Positions 16,624 to 25,364 of a DNA stretch of 45,234 nucleotides are shown in pieces (position 1 is the first letter of the stretch; the number at the start of each line of letters is the position of its first letter). The notes under the pieces were generated by a model, which saw only the letters and a program-made list of their open reading frames with translations, made no database searches and had not been told where the DNA came from. A program made the position numbers and the translations under genes. The stretch is from Kocuria sp. p3-SID1428 (lineage in GTDB: Bacteria > Actinomycetota > Actinomycetes > Actinomycetales > Micrococcaceae). Location: contig NZ_JALXVH010000022.1 of assembly GCF_025149945.1 (NCBI RefSeq), positions 1 through 45,234 of the forward strand, read 5' to 3'.

Positions 16624-17106
16624 TCAGCTCAGCTCGTCTGCGAGCCGATGCAGCGTGGCCTCGATCTTCTCCTTCTCGACGACCGGGAACCCCTTGGCCT
16701 GGCGGGTCTGCTCCGAGGTCTGGGACCAGTCGCAGTAGTTGACCACCTCGGTGGTGTCATCGGGGGTCGAGCGCAGGATCCAGCCCCATGCCCAGCCCTG
16801 CGGCTCCTGGCCCTCGTCGGCCACGAGCCACTCCAGGCGATGCTCGAGGTCGTAGCGGGTGACGTGGTTCTCCGTGCGGTACTGCGTGGTGCCGTCCGTC
16901 CAGAGCATCTCCATCACGAAGACCTGCCCCACATGCTCGAGCGGCTCCTGGCCGACGGCGGCGCGCACCATCTGCGAGCCGTCGATGCGCGCGTGGTTGG
17001 CGGGGTCGCGCAGGAAGCTCCACACCGTCTCGATGGGGGCATCGATCGCGGCCTGGAGGGCGATGCCGTCCTCGGCGTGCAGATCCTGGATCGTCGATTC
17101 GCTCAT
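16624..17106 (-). CDS. SRPBCC superfamily protein (START/polyketide cyclase-like)
   Basis: 160 residues. The pattern IDAPIETVWSFLRDPANHARI at the N terminus, central strand-rich sequence with TTQYRTENHVTRYDLEH, and a long C-terminal helix (KIEATLHRLADELS) match the SRPBCC fold, a helix-grip with a deep hydrophobic pocket. The start at 17106 (MSESTIQDL) is preferred over the in-frame start at 17142 because it begins right before the conserved domain. Members bind lipids, polyketides or act as co-chaperones (AHSA1-like); nothing here identifies the ligand. It is flanked by two short intergenic regions, so probably monocistronic. Confidence 0.75.
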   Translation of the reverse strand: MSESTIQDLHAEDGIALQAAIDAPIETVWSFLRDPANHARIDGSQMVRAAVGQEPLEHVGQVFVMEMLWTDGTTQYRTENHVTRYDLEHRLEWLVADEGQEPQGWAWGWILRSTPDDTTEVVNYCDWSQTSEQTRQAKGFPVVEKEKIEATLHRLADELS

Positions 17107-17221
17107 GGTCCCATTGTGGCGCTCGCCACCGGCAGTCCTCAATGGAGCGGGAGCCGGTTGCCGCCGGGGACCGCGAGCGGCACGACCGCCGCGGGCGGAT
17201 CCGACGACGGTCCCGCGCAGC

Positions 17222-18457
17222 TCACCAGTCGTCTCCGACCAGCCGGTCCTCGGCGATCGAGGCGCCGAGCATGAGGGTGCGCATGAACCGCTCGGTGGCC
17301 TCGATCAGCAGCTCCTCGCCGTCGCGCACCGCCTCCGCCAGGGACATCGGCACGGGCAGGATGGAGGCGACGGCGTCGATGCCGATCCCGTGCACGGCGT
17401 CGGATCCCTGGCCCAAGGTCCCTGCCAGGCCGATGACCGGCACGCCCTGCTCGGAGGCTCGACGGGCGACCTCGGCGGGGACCTTGCCGCGCGGGGTCTG
17501 GAAGTCGATCGCCCCCTCGGCGGTGATGACCAGGTCGGCGCCGCGGATCGAGCTGTCCAGGTCGATCCCGGCCAGCCCCGAGTCCAGCAGCGCCTCGAAG
17601 CGCGGCACCAGCTCGGCGCCGATGGCCGCCATGCCGGCGCCGAGGCCTCCCGAGGCCCCGGTGCCGGGGCCCAGGGCGAAGTCGCGGTCCCGGGTCCGCT
17701 TGAGGCCGTCGCGGCCCAGGATCTCCGCCCAGTTCTCGAACCCGCGCGACATCTGCTCGACCTGCTGCGCCGTGGCGCCCTTCTGCGGGCCGAAGACCCG
17801 GGCGACGCCATGGTCGCCGGTCAGCACGTTGTGCGGGTTCAGGGCCAGGACCACGCGCACGCGGCCGGCGCTCAGCGACGGGTGCAGACCGGAGAGGTCC
17901 AGGCTCCGGGCCTCCGTGAGCGCCGCGCCCCCGGTGCCGACCGGCTCCCCGTCGGCGTCCAGCACCCGGGCGCCGAGGGCCGTGAGCGCCCCCAGGCCGC
18001 CGTCGGAGGTCCCGGAGTCGCCGCAGCCGACGACGATCGTCTGCGACCCGTCCTCCAGGGCCGCGCGGATCAGCTCGCCGACCCCGTGGGTGGTGGTGAG
18101 CGTGGGATCCCGGCGATCGTGCGGGACCAGGCGCAGTCCCGCGGCCGAGGCCATCTCCACGACGGCGGTCCCGCGCGCGTCGCCGCCCAGGCGGGCCCAG
18201 TGCGCCTCGACCGGCTGACCCACGGGCCCTGTCACCCGCGCGGGGATCAGCTCGCCGTCGGTGGCTGAGGCCAGTGTGCGGGCCGTGCCTTCGCCGCCGT
18301 CGGCCACGGGCACGGTGCGCACGCGCACGCCGGGCACGGCGCGGCGGACTCCTGCGCTGATCGCGCGGGCGACCTGCTCGGCGTCCAGCGACTCCTTGAA
18401 GCCGGAGGGCGCCACCAGGACTCGGCGGACGAAGGCGGTGGAGGATGCGGCGGTCAT
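17222..18457 (-). CDS. Glycerate kinase (GlxK/GarK type)
   Basis: 411 residues. Type I glycerate kinase, phosphorylating D-glycerate to 2- or 3-phosphoglycerate with ATP. Seen: VLVAPSGFKESLDAEQVA at the N terminus, VPVADGGEGTARTLA, VGCGDSGTSDGGLGAL, the ALNPHNVLTGDHGVARVFGPQKGA block, and VITAEGAIDFQTPRGK. The start at 18457 has GAGGAG upstream. It is the last gene of a minus-strand operon with an SLC13-type transporter (29 bp upstream), a histidine-kinase-like protein and a small exported acidic protein, which suggests the transported and sensed compound is glycerate or a close relative (inference). Confidence 0.93.
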   Translation of the reverse strand: MTAASSTAFVRRVLVAPSGFKESLDAEQVARAISAGVRRAVPGVRVRTVPVADGGEGTARTLASATDGELIPARVTGPVGQPVEAHWARLGGDARGTAVVEMASAAGLRLVPHDRRDPTLTTTHGVGELIRAALEDGSQTIVVGCGDSGTSDGGLGALTALGARVLDADGEPVGTGGAALTEARSLDLSGLHPSLSAGRVRVVLALNPHNVLTGDHGVARVFGPQKGATAQQVEQMSRGFENWAEILGRDGLKRTRDRDFALGPGTGASGGLGAGMAAIGAELVPRFEALLDSGLAGIDLDSSIRGADLVITAEGAIDFQTPRGKVPAEVARRASEQGVPVIGLAGTLGQGSDAVHGIGIDAVASILPVPMSLAEAVRDGEELLIEATERFMRTLMLGASIAEDRLVGDDW

Positions 18458-18486
18458 ATCGGACTCCTCGGTGTTGAAGGGGCGGG

Positions 18487-20001
18487 TCAGCGGAACAGCG
18501 GCAGGCCCATGAGGGGCCAGACCAGGAAGGCGAAGACGAGCACCAGCACTGCCGAGATCGGGGCCAGCCAGGCGGAGAGCCGAAGAAGGTGCTCGGGGCG
18601 GAAGGTCTCGACGTCCTCCACGTCGGAGAACAGGGTCACGGGCTTGGCGGAGCTGGTCAGCGTGTGGCAGAACCCGGCCGCCGCCGTCGAGGCGAACGCC
18701 GCGGCGGAGGCATCCACCCCCAGGCCCGGGGCCAGGGCGACCACGATGGGGATCAGCACGGCCGAGCGCGCCGAGCGGGACTGGATGACCAGGTGCGCGG
18801 CGGTCGAGAGGACCACGACCAGGACCACGAACGCGATGGGGGCTCCGGGGCCGATCCGCTGGACGGGGCCGAGAGCTCCGGCGGCCAGCCAGTCGGCGGC
18901 TCCCGAGTCGACCAGCCCGGTGCCCAGCGTCAGCGTGGCGGCCATGAACACGAACAGCGACCACGGCACGGACTTCAGCGCCTTGCCCAGGTCCACCGAC
19001 CCCCATCGGGGGCTCGCGGCCAGCAGCGCGCCCAGCAGGCCGACGATCGCCGGGTGCAGCCCGTGCAGCGGCTCCGAGCACCACAGCACCACCACGACGG
19101 CCACGAGCATGGCCGAGCGGGTCTGCGCGGTGGTCAGAGGTCCGGAGATGGGCGAGGCCGAATGCGCCTGCATGTCCTTCAGGCTGATCGAGACGGGCTC
19201 GCGCCGGTCCTCCCGCCGGGTGAACAGCCGCAGGATCAGCTCGGTGCACACGTGCGAGGACACCACGGCCAGCGGAAGGCCCAGGATCAGCCACGTGGCC
19301 ACTCCGAAGCTGCGATGCCCGGCCGCGTCCAGGATCTGGGCGGTGATCAGATGCGCGCCGGCGCCCAGGTAGGAGGCCACCGCCGAGAGCAGGATGACCG
19401 ACGGGAACAGCAGGGACAGCGCCAGCACCACCCGCCGGTGCGGCGCCAGCACCGCCGCCATGGCCGCGAAGACGGGCAGGGCCAGGGCCGCCCGTCCGGA
19501 GGTCGACGGGATCGCGAAGGCCGTGACGACCAGCACCGCCGTGGTGAGGTGGAACAGCGGGCGCAGCCCGGAAGCGCCGGTCACCACGAATGCCGCCACG
19601 CGGGTGGCCAGTCCCGAGGCGGTCACCCCGGCGGCGATCACGAAAGCGGTCAGCAGCAGCCACACCGTGTCCTCGCCGAGCGAGGAGAAGAGGTCCTCGT
19701 CCCCGACCACGCCGGTGGAGACCAGGATCAGCGCAGCGCCCAGCGCCACGTAGGTGTCCTCGAGCGGGGAGAAGATCCACAGCCACACGGCCACGCAGAA
19801 CACGCACAGGGTCAGGGCGCCGTGGGCCGGCAGCTCATCGCCCAGGACCGAGGCCCGGATCACCACCGTGCACGCGACGAGCATCACGACCGCCAGGATC
19901 AGCGCGGCCGGGCGCGGCCTGGGGCGCGAGCGCGCCGGCGCGGGGCGGCCGCTCTGCGGAGGGGTCGAGGCCCAGCGCACGGAGCCCGTCTGCGCGCTCA
20001 T
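18487..20001 (-). CDS. SLC13/DASS-type anion transporter
   Basis: 504 residues with about 11-12 hydrophobic segments after a basic Pro/Arg-rich N terminus. Two pseudo-repeats carry the Ser-rich substrate/cation motifs: STSGRAALALPVFAAM in the first half, and VIQSRSARSAVLIPIVVAL followed by TLTSSAKPVTLFSDVED in the second. This matches divalent anion:Na+ symporters and ArsB/NhaD-like relatives. Its ATG overlaps the stop of the upstream kinase-like gene (ATGA) and glycerate kinase follows 29 bp later. The family carries dicarboxylates, citrate and similar acids. Glycerate is proposed only from the operon. Confidence 0.82.
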   Translation of the reverse strand: MSAQTGSVRWASTPPQSGRPAPARSRPRPRPAALILAVVMLVACTVVIRASVLGDELPAHGALTLCVFCVAVWLWIFSPLEDTYVALGAALILVSTGVVGDEDLFSSLGEDTVWLLLTAFVIAAGVTASGLATRVAAFVVTGASGLRPLFHLTTAVLVVTAFAIPSTSGRAALALPVFAAMAAVLAPHRRVVLALSLLFPSVILLSAVASYLGAGAHLITAQILDAAGHRSFGVATWLILGLPLAVVSSHVCTELILRLFTRREDRREPVSISLKDMQAHSASPISGPLTTAQTRSAMLVAVVVVLWCSEPLHGLHPAIVGLLGALLAASPRWGSVDLGKALKSVPWSLFVFMAATLTLGTGLVDSGAADWLAAGALGPVQRIGPGAPIAFVVLVVVLSTAAHLVIQSRSARSAVLIPIVVALAPGLGVDASAAAFASTAAAGFCHTLTSSAKPVTLFSDVEDVETFRPEHLLRLSAWLAPISAVLVLVFAFLVWPLMGLPLFR

Positions 20002-21587
20002 CGCTCCACCCGCATGGCCTCGGCCACGCGGTCCTGCGCGGCGGAGTCCGTCTCGTCGAGCTCCTGCCGATCGGGCTGGACGAGGGGAAGATCGAGTCCG
20101 ACCGAGGTGCGCCCGTCGGGCTCGGAGGCCACCCACAGGCTGCCGCCGTGGGCATCGGCCACCGCGCGTGCGACGGCCAGCCCCAGGCCCATGCCGCCCA
20201 CGTCGGCGGATTCCTCGGTGCTGCTCGAGCCGCCGGAGGCCTCGGACAGCGCGGCCGAGCGGTACTGCTCGATCATGGCCCGGGCCTGCTCGGCGCTCAG
20301 CGGCCGACCCGCGTTGGTCACCGACAGGCGCAGGACCCGCCCCTGTGCCGCCGCCGAGACCTCGGCGTTCTCGTCGTCCTGCGACTGCGACTGCGACTGC
20401 GGCTGCGGCTCGGCGACGGCAGCGCTGAGCTGGATGCGCTCGCCGTCCTCCGTGTGATCGACGGCGTTGCGCGCCAGCTGGCTCAAGGCAGCCGACACGG
20501 CGGCGGCATCCATCGGCGCGGTGAGATCGGGCGCGTCGTCGAGCTCCCAGCTGCGTCGGGGGAAGCGCTGGGCCAGGTCATGGCGCAGGCGCACCACCAG
20601 CGGGGCCGCGGCCGTGGGCCGCATGCGCAGGGCTCCGGGCCGCTGCGCATCGGCGAGCAGGCTCAGATCCGCCAGGCTGCGCTGCATCTCCTGCATGCGG
20701 CGCCGGAGGCGGCTCAGCTCGGCGCTCGACAGCCCGTCGGAGCCCTGCGAGCCGGTCTCCAGGTCCCGACGACAGGCCTCCAGGGGGCGGGCGAGATGGC
20801 GCTCGACCTCGGCGGCCACGTGCGACTGGCGATCGAAGAAATCCTCGAGCCGATCGAGCATGCCGTTGACCGCCTGGGCCGTGCTGGAGATGTCGTCGCG
20901 GCCCTCGACGGGCACGCGCGGGGAGAGGTCGTGGCCCGAGACCCGCTGGGCCACAGCCGCGATCCGGCGCACCGGCAGAAGGATCTGTCCGGCGGCGAAC
21001 CACGCGATCAGGGCCGTGAGCGCCAGCCCGCCGGCGGCCACGCCCACGAGCAGCAGGACCTGCTGATCCACGTCGTCGTGGGCCGGGTCCGTGAACTGCA
21101 GGACCAGGAAGGCCGATCCGTCCTCGGTGTCCACCCGCCCCCACCGCACGCTGCCGTGCTCGGTGTCCCGAACTCCCGAGGCCGACGGGTCCGCGAGGAG
21201 ACTGTCGAGCTCGGCGGTATCCGCGGCCAGCAGCTCGCCGGCGTCGTCGGCGGCATTGTCCAGGTAGGAGACGTCGCCGTCGGCCACCGCGATGAAGGCC
21301 TCGTGCGTGGCCGGGGTCTGCCGGGAGAGGTAGCGCTCCATGAGCTCGGCCTCCGAGGCGAAGGGCTGCGCGGTGCGAGGATCCACGCCCTCGTCGACGA
21401 ACGTGCGGAACTCCTCGACCTCCTGCACGATCCCGGCATCGGCGGCCTGATCCACCTGCCCCTGCAGCAGCGAGCGCATGGTCACCACGACGGCCAGCAG
21501 GGCGATGGCGGTGGTCAGCACGATCCAGCCCACGATGCGCCAGCGCGCCGAGACCCTGGATCCGCGCTCCTGAGCGTCCGCGCTCAT
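19998..21587 (-). CDS. Sensor histidine kinase-like membrane protein with degenerate H-box
   Basis: 529 residues. TM1 is about residues 16-38, an acidic extracellular domain spans about 40-180, TM2 about 182-205, then HAMP, a HisKA-like helix pair and a HATPase_c domain. The N-box LARNAVDHTEDG and G-box VGGMGLGLAVARAVADAHGG are good. The H-box, normally SHELRTPL, reads ERHLARPL: the phosphoacceptor position is Arg 263, with His 264 next to it. The G1 box is NAG instead of DxG, which also occurs in active actinobacterial kinases. A Gln/Ser repeat (PQPQSQSQSQS) splits the catalytic domain. No response regulator gene is adjacent. ATGA overlaps join it to the acidic protein before and the SLC13 transporter after, so it may sense the transported acid. 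Confidence 0.82.
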   Translation of the reverse strand: MSADAQERGSRVSARWRIVGWIVLTTAIALLAVVVTMRSLLQGQVDQAADAGIVQEVEEFRTFVDEGVDPRTAQPFASEAELMERYLSRQTPATHEAFIAVADGDVSYLDNAADDAGELLAADTAELDSLLADPSASGVRDTEHGSVRWGRVDTEDGSAFLVLQFTDPAHDDVDQQVLLLVGVAAGGLALTALIAWFAAGQILLPVRRIAAVAQRVSGHDLSPRVPVEGRDDISSTAQAVNGMLDRLEDFFDRQSHVAAEVERHLARPLEACRRDLETGSQGSDGLSSAELSRLRRRMQEMQRSLADLSLLADAQRPGALRMRPTAAAPLVVRLRHDLAQRFPRRSWELDDAPDLTAPMDAAAVSAALSQLARNAVDHTEDGERIQLSAAVAEPQPQSQSQSQDDENAEVSAAAQGRVLRLSVTNAGRPLSAEQARAMIEQYRSAALSEASGGSSSTEESADVGGMGLGLAVARAVADAHGGSLWVASEPDGRTSVGLDLPLVQPDRQELDETDSAAQDRVAEAMRVER

Positions 21588-21985
21588 CGCGTCACCGTCC
21601 CGGCCTCGGGGACATCGTCCTGCTCGCCGTCCGAATCGGTGTCCAGATCGACCTCGTCCGGCCCGTCGTCGTCCTCCGGCTCGAGGTCTGGATCGTCCTC
21701 GTCGTCGTGCTCTTCTTCATCGACGGGGGCGGCCGGCCCGGATGTCGGCGCCTGCTGCTGCTCCCGGTCGTCGGCGGGTGCCGGGTCCTCTGTCGCCTCC
21801 GGCTCGGTCGTCGGGGCGGGGGCGGAGGCTTCGGGATCGGGCGACGACGGCGCCGTGACCCGGGTGCTCACAGGATCGGAGGGCAGAGTGGGCGGCATCG
21901 TGGTCCGCGCCAGCTGCTGCGTTCCCAGCGCGGTCAGCACGGGAACGGCCATGATCAGGACCAGGAGCAGCACACGTCTCAACAT
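21584..21985 (-). CDS. Small exported acidic protein of unknown function
   Basis: 133 residues. An N-terminal hydrophobic segment (LRRVLLLVLIMAVPVLTALG) is a signal peptide or anchor. The rest is Pro/Ala/Thr-rich and then strongly acidic (DEEEHDDEDDPDLEPEDDD and following), with no cysteine and no recognisable domain. The ATG at 21985 is the only sensible start; its Shine-Dalgarno (GGAG, about 14 nt away) is distant. The stop overlaps the ATG of the kinase-like gene by 4 bp, and both have acidic extracellular parts, so it may be an accessory factor of that sensor (inference). Low-complexity composition makes homology detection unlikely. Confidence 0.65.
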   Translation of the reverse strand: MLRRVLLLVLIMAVPVLTALGTQQLARTTMPPTLPSDPVSTRVTAPSSPDPEASAPAPTTEPEATEDPAPADDREQQQAPTSGPAAPVDEEEHDDEDDPDLEPEDDDGPDEVDLDTDSDGEQDDVPEAGTVTR

Positions 21986-22073
21986 GACAGTGAAGTGAAC
22001 TCCGAACAAATGAAATGCAGATGAGCATCCGGGCCGCGGACGCTCAGCACTCGACCCCAGGAAGACGAGACCG

Positions 22074-22901
22074 ATGACCGATCTGCAGTGCCCCGCTGTG
22101 CTCCTGCTCGGAGAGGATCCGCGCGCCGTGCTGGAGGGAAGGGTCCTGGGGCCCGTCGGGCCGGGGGCGGAGATCGTCTGCCTTCCGCAGGGCAAAGACC
22201 CGCTGCGCCGGGCTGCCGCCGAGGACGCCCTGGTGGACGAGCTGGTCGACGCCCGCCGCGGGGAGTCGGTGGTGCTCGAGGCCGAACCGGCGCGGCTGCG
22301 CGAGCTGCTGCGCCGCCACGGCTGCACGCCGGAGCTGCCCGCGCGCATCGAGGCCGACTCCGGCGGCTGGCGGCGCACCGAGCCCGCCGGGCAGCCCGCC
22401 CCGGAGCGGCAAGATCCGGAGCCGGCCGCCGTGGAGCAGCCGAGCGCCGACCAGCCGAGCGCCGAGCGGCATGTGGCCCTGCCGCTGGCGGAGATGACCG
22501 GACTGCAGATGCACGCGATCACGCTGCTGCGCGAGCGCGTCTTCGTGGTGGAGCAGAAGACCACCGAGGTCACGGAGATCGACGAGCTCGATGCCCTGCA
22601 GACCACCGTCCACCACTGGCTGGAGATCGACGGCCGCCCCTCCGCAGTCCTGCGCGTCCTGGCCCACGAGGAGGCCATCGCGATCGGCCGGGTGGCCACC
22701 GCTCACGAGCACCGCGGGAAGGGCCTGGCCGGGCGGCTGATGCGCCTGGTGCTCCAGGACCTGACGCCGCTGAATCGCCCCGTCGTGCTGCTGGGCCAGT
22801 CGCACCTGGAGCAGTGGTACGAGCGGCTCGGATTCGTCCGCAGCGGAAATGAGGTCCTGGAGGTGGGCATCCCGCACGTGCCCATGACCCTGAGCCGATG
22901 A
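22074..22901 (+). CDS. ElaA-type GNAT N-acetyltransferase with extra N-terminal domain
   Basis: 275 residues. Residues 125-275 form a GNAT domain of the ElaA group: LLRERVFVVEQKTTEVTEID, VLRVLAHEEAIAIGRVAT, the acetyl-CoA loop AHEHRGKGLAGRLM, and HLEQWYERLGFVRSG. Residues 1-85 are an unrecognised alpha/beta domain (VLLLGEDPRAVLEG, VDELVDARRGESVVL), joined by a Pro/Glu/Ala-rich linker of about 35 residues. GGAAGACGAG precedes the ATG. The stop overlaps the start of the M50-like gene (ATGA). Divergent from the acidic-protein/kinase operon across about 90 bp. ElaA substrates are unknown. Confidence 0.8.
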   Translation: MTDLQCPAVLLLGEDPRAVLEGRVLGPVGPGAEIVCLPQGKDPLRRAAAEDALVDELVDARRGESVVLEAEPARLRELLRRHGCTPELPARIEADSGGWRRTEPAGQPAPERQDPEPAAVEQPSADQPSAERHVALPLAEMTGLQMHAITLLRERVFVVEQKTTEVTEIDELDALQTTVHHWLEIDGRPSAVLRVLAHEEAIAIGRVATAHEHRGKGLAGRLMRLVLQDLTPLNRPVVLLGQSHLEQWYERLGFVRSGNEVLEVGIPHVPMTLSR

Positions 22902-23623
22902 CCGAGCTGCTCGCGGCCCGTCCCGTGCCACCGGCAGATGCCTGGGTGCTCGTGCTGTGCGGGCTCCTCGCCGCAGGGCTGTGCCTTCCGCGACGGACCT
23001 GGCGGTGGTTCGGGCTGGTCGTCACGGTCGTGCATGAGCTCGGCCACGCGCTGGCGGGGCTGGTCGTGGGCCGGAGGGTCATGACGATCCGCATCGAGGC
23101 CGATCACTCGGGCGTCACGCACTCCTTCGGCACCGGGCCCAGCGCGGCATGGTCGACCTTCTGGGGCTATCCCTTCCCCGCCGTCGTCGGGGCCGTGTGG
23201 GCCGCCGCGGTGGGGCTGGGGCACTGGCCGGTGGCCGCCGTCGTGAGTGCGCTGGTGCTGCTGGGCTCCCTGGTGGTGATGCGCGGTGCGCTGTCCTGGG
23301 TGGTCACGACCGGATCGGCGGCGCTGCTGCTGGCGCTGGTGTGGGCGGACCTCGCGATCGGGCGCTGGCTGATGCTCGCGGTCGGCACCGCGCTGTGGGT
23401 CGGCGCGCTGCGGGTGTGGTGGCTGCTGGCCCGGCGCCACGTCCAGGGCGCCCTGAGCCGACGGGTGCAGCACGAGCACCCGCTGGGGCTGCCCTCGGAT
23501 GCCGTGGCACTGGCCCGGGCCACCGGCGTCCCGGCCATGCTGTGGCTGCTGGCCTTCCTGGCGGTGATCCTGCTCAGCGCAGCGGGGATCGCGCTGGCCT
23601 GGGCCCCGCAGCTGCTGAGCTGA
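22898..23623 (+). CDS. M50-like membrane zinc metalloprotease
   Basis: 241 residues, polytopic, with about six hydrophobic segments. The zinc motif HELGH lies near residue 47 in TVVHELGHALAGLVVGRR at the end of a membrane segment, as in M50B (site-2 protease-like) proteins. The second motif is not clearly LDG; the region after it (FWGYPFPAVVGAVWA) resembles the Gly/Pro-rich helix seen in short actinobacterial M50B proteins. It starts in a 4-bp overlap with the ElaA-type gene, so the two are translated together. Target unknown. Confidence 0.8.
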   Translation: MTELLAARPVPPADAWVLVLCGLLAAGLCLPRRTWRWFGLVVTVVHELGHALAGLVVGRRVMTIRIEADHSGVTHSFGTGPSAAWSTFWGYPFPAVVGAVWAAAVGLGHWPVAAVVSALVLLGSLVVMRGALSWVVTTGSAALLLALVWADLAIGRWLMLAVGTALWVGALRVWWLLARRHVQGALSRRVQHEHPLGLPSDAVALARATGVPAMLWLLAFLAVILLSAAGIALAWAPQLLS

Positions 23624-23641
23624 GCGGCTGCAGGCAACTCA

Positions 23642-23674
23642 GTCTCAGATGTGGCCTGGGTCTCGTCTCAGATG
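23642..23674. promoter_or_regulatory. Paired SorC-type operator in front of the mannitol-type dehydrogenase
   Basis: Two direct copies of GTCTCAGATG at 23642-23651 and 23665-23674, 23 bp apart, about two helical turns. The second runs into GATATTTT, a plausible -10. The motif matches the paired sites at 28060-28091 and 33919-33948 in the consensus (A/T)CTCA(C/G)(A/G)TG, so all three are probably bound by the SorC regulator (inference). Confidence 0.6.
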
Positions 23675-23727
23675 ATATTTTCGCCGGGCGGGTCATCGCG
23701 GATCCGCGCTGCCCACAGGAGGCCCGC

Positions 23728-25290
23728 ATGCCCACCGACACCGTCTCACCCGCTCCCTCGTCCGAGCCCGCGCAGCGCCTTGCCGACGCTTCGCTGCCCG
23801 GCACGCAGGCGGAGCTGCCCGCCTACGACCGCTCCGGCCTGAGCACCGGCATCGTCCACATCGGCGTGGGCGGCTTCCACCGCGCTCACCAGGCCGTCGT
23901 CATGGACGACCTGCTGGCCCAGGGCGGCCACGACAGCTGGGCGATCACGGGCCTCGGCGCCCTGGCCGGCGACTCCCGCATGCGCGACGCCCTCAACGAC
24001 CAGGACGGGCTCTACACCCTGGCGGTCAAGCACCCCGACGGCCACCGCGACAACCGCGTGATCGGCTCCATCCGCACCATGGCCGTGGCTCCGGAGGACC
24101 CGGCCGGAGCGGTCGAGCTCATGGCGGATCCCGCCACGCGCATCGTGTCGCTGACCATCACCGAGGGCGGCTACAACTTCAACCAGGCCACGGGCCTGTT
24201 CGACGAGACCACGCCGGCCGTCGCCCATGACCTCGAGGTCCTGCGCGGCTCCGGGGAGGGTGAGCTGCGCTCGGTCTTCGGCCTGGTCGTGGAGGCTCTG
24301 CGGGTGCGCCGCGAGCGGGGGACCGCCCCCTTCACCGTCATGTCCTGCGACAACATCCAGGGCAACGGCGACACCGCCGCCCTGCAGTTCGTGGCCTTCG
24401 CCGAGCTGGTCGATCCCGAGCTGGCCGCCTGGATCCGCGAGAACGTCCCGTTCCCGAACTCCATGGTCGATCGCATCACCCCGGTGACCACCGACGCCGA
24501 CCGCGAGAACGTCCTGGCGGACACCGGGCGGGTGGACGCCTGGCCGGTCGTGTGCGAGCCCTTCTTCCAGTGGGTGCTCGAGGACCACTTCGTCCCGGGC
24601 CCCGACGGCGCCCCGGGCCGCCCCGCCTTCGAGAAGGCCGGTGTGCAGCTCGTCGAGGACGTCGAGCCCTACGAGCTCATGAAGCTGCGCCTGCTCAACG
24701 CCTCCCACCAGGCGCTGTGCTACCCGGGCCGCCTGGCCGGGCTCGAGTACGCGCACGAGGTCTGCTCCGACCCGCTGTACGTGGCCTACCTGCTGGCCTA
24801 CATGGAGCTCGAGGCCACTCCCACGCTGCGCGAGGTCCCGGGCGTGGACCTGGACGACTACCGCAGGACGCTCATCGAGCGCTTCGCGAACCCGGAGATC
24901 CGCGACACCCTGGCCCGCCTGTGCGCCGAGGCCTCGGACCGCATCCCCAAGTGGCTCGTGCCGGTGATCCGCGAGAACCTCGAGACCGGTCGCCCGGTCG
25001 AGCTCTCCGCCACGATCGTGGCCTCCTGGGCGCGCTACGCCGAGGGCGCCGACGAGAACGGCCGTCCGTTCGAGATCGTCGATCCCCGCCGCGACGCCGT
25101 GATCGAGGCCGCCTCTCACCACGACGAGGACGAGCTGTCCTTCCTGCGCAACGAGGAGCTCTTCGGGGACCTCGCCCAGCAGGAGGCCTTCACGGAGCCG
25201 TACCTGCGCGCCCTGCGCGGCTTCCGCTCGCGCGGCGCCCGCGCGACGCTCGAGGAGGTCCTGGAGGTCGTGGGGCGCCCGGCCGCCTGA
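23728..25290 (+). CDS. Mannitol dehydrogenase-family polyol dehydrogenase
   Basis: 520 residues. Zinc-independent long-chain polyol dehydrogenase (mannitol 2-dehydrogenase/uronate reductase family), oxidising mannitol or a related polyol to a ketose with NAD. Seen: the Rossmann start GIVHIGVGGFHRAHQAV, the family motif TITEGGYNFN, SCDNIQGNG, PFPNSMVDRITPVTT, and the catalytic region ELMKLRLLNASHQALCY with its conserved Lys, Asn and His. ATG 23728 is fixed by a perfect AGGAGG at 23717-23722. With xylulokinase, a SorC regulator and a polyol ABC importer next door it belongs to a polyol (mannitol, arabitol, sorbitol) utilisation locus. Preferred substrate not determinable. Confidence 0.93.
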   Translation: MPTDTVSPAPSSEPAQRLADASLPGTQAELPAYDRSGLSTGIVHIGVGGFHRAHQAVVMDDLLAQGGHDSWAITGLGALAGDSRMRDALNDQDGLYTLAVKHPDGHRDNRVIGSIRTMAVAPEDPAGAVELMADPATRIVSLTITEGGYNFNQATGLFDETTPAVAHDLEVLRGSGEGELRSVFGLVVEALRVRRERGTAPFTVMSCDNIQGNGDTAALQFVAFAELVDPELAAWIRENVPFPNSMVDRITPVTTDADRENVLADTGRVDAWPVVCEPFFQWVLEDHFVPGPDGAPGRPAFEKAGVQLVEDVEPYELMKLRLLNASHQALCYPGRLAGLEYAHEVCSDPLYVAYLLAYMELEATPTLREVPGVDLDDYRRTLIERFANPEIRDTLARLCAEASDRIPKWLVPVIRENLETGRPVELSATIVASWARYAEGADENGRPFEIVDPRRDAVIEAASHHDEDELSFLRNEELFGDLAQQEAFTEPYLRALRGFRSRGARATLEEVLEVVGRPAA

Positions 25291-25364
25291 TCCGCCGCAG
25301 CCGTCGTCCCTGTCCGCGGAAGCGGGCGGGAGGGGCGACGGCGGGACGGGCCGCGAGCACGACG

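Noticed and set aside
17222..19807. 861-residue open frame joining glycerate kinase to upstream sequence
   Set aside because: The upstream part is an out-of-frame shadow of the SLC13 transporter; ATG 18457 with GAGGAG is the real start.
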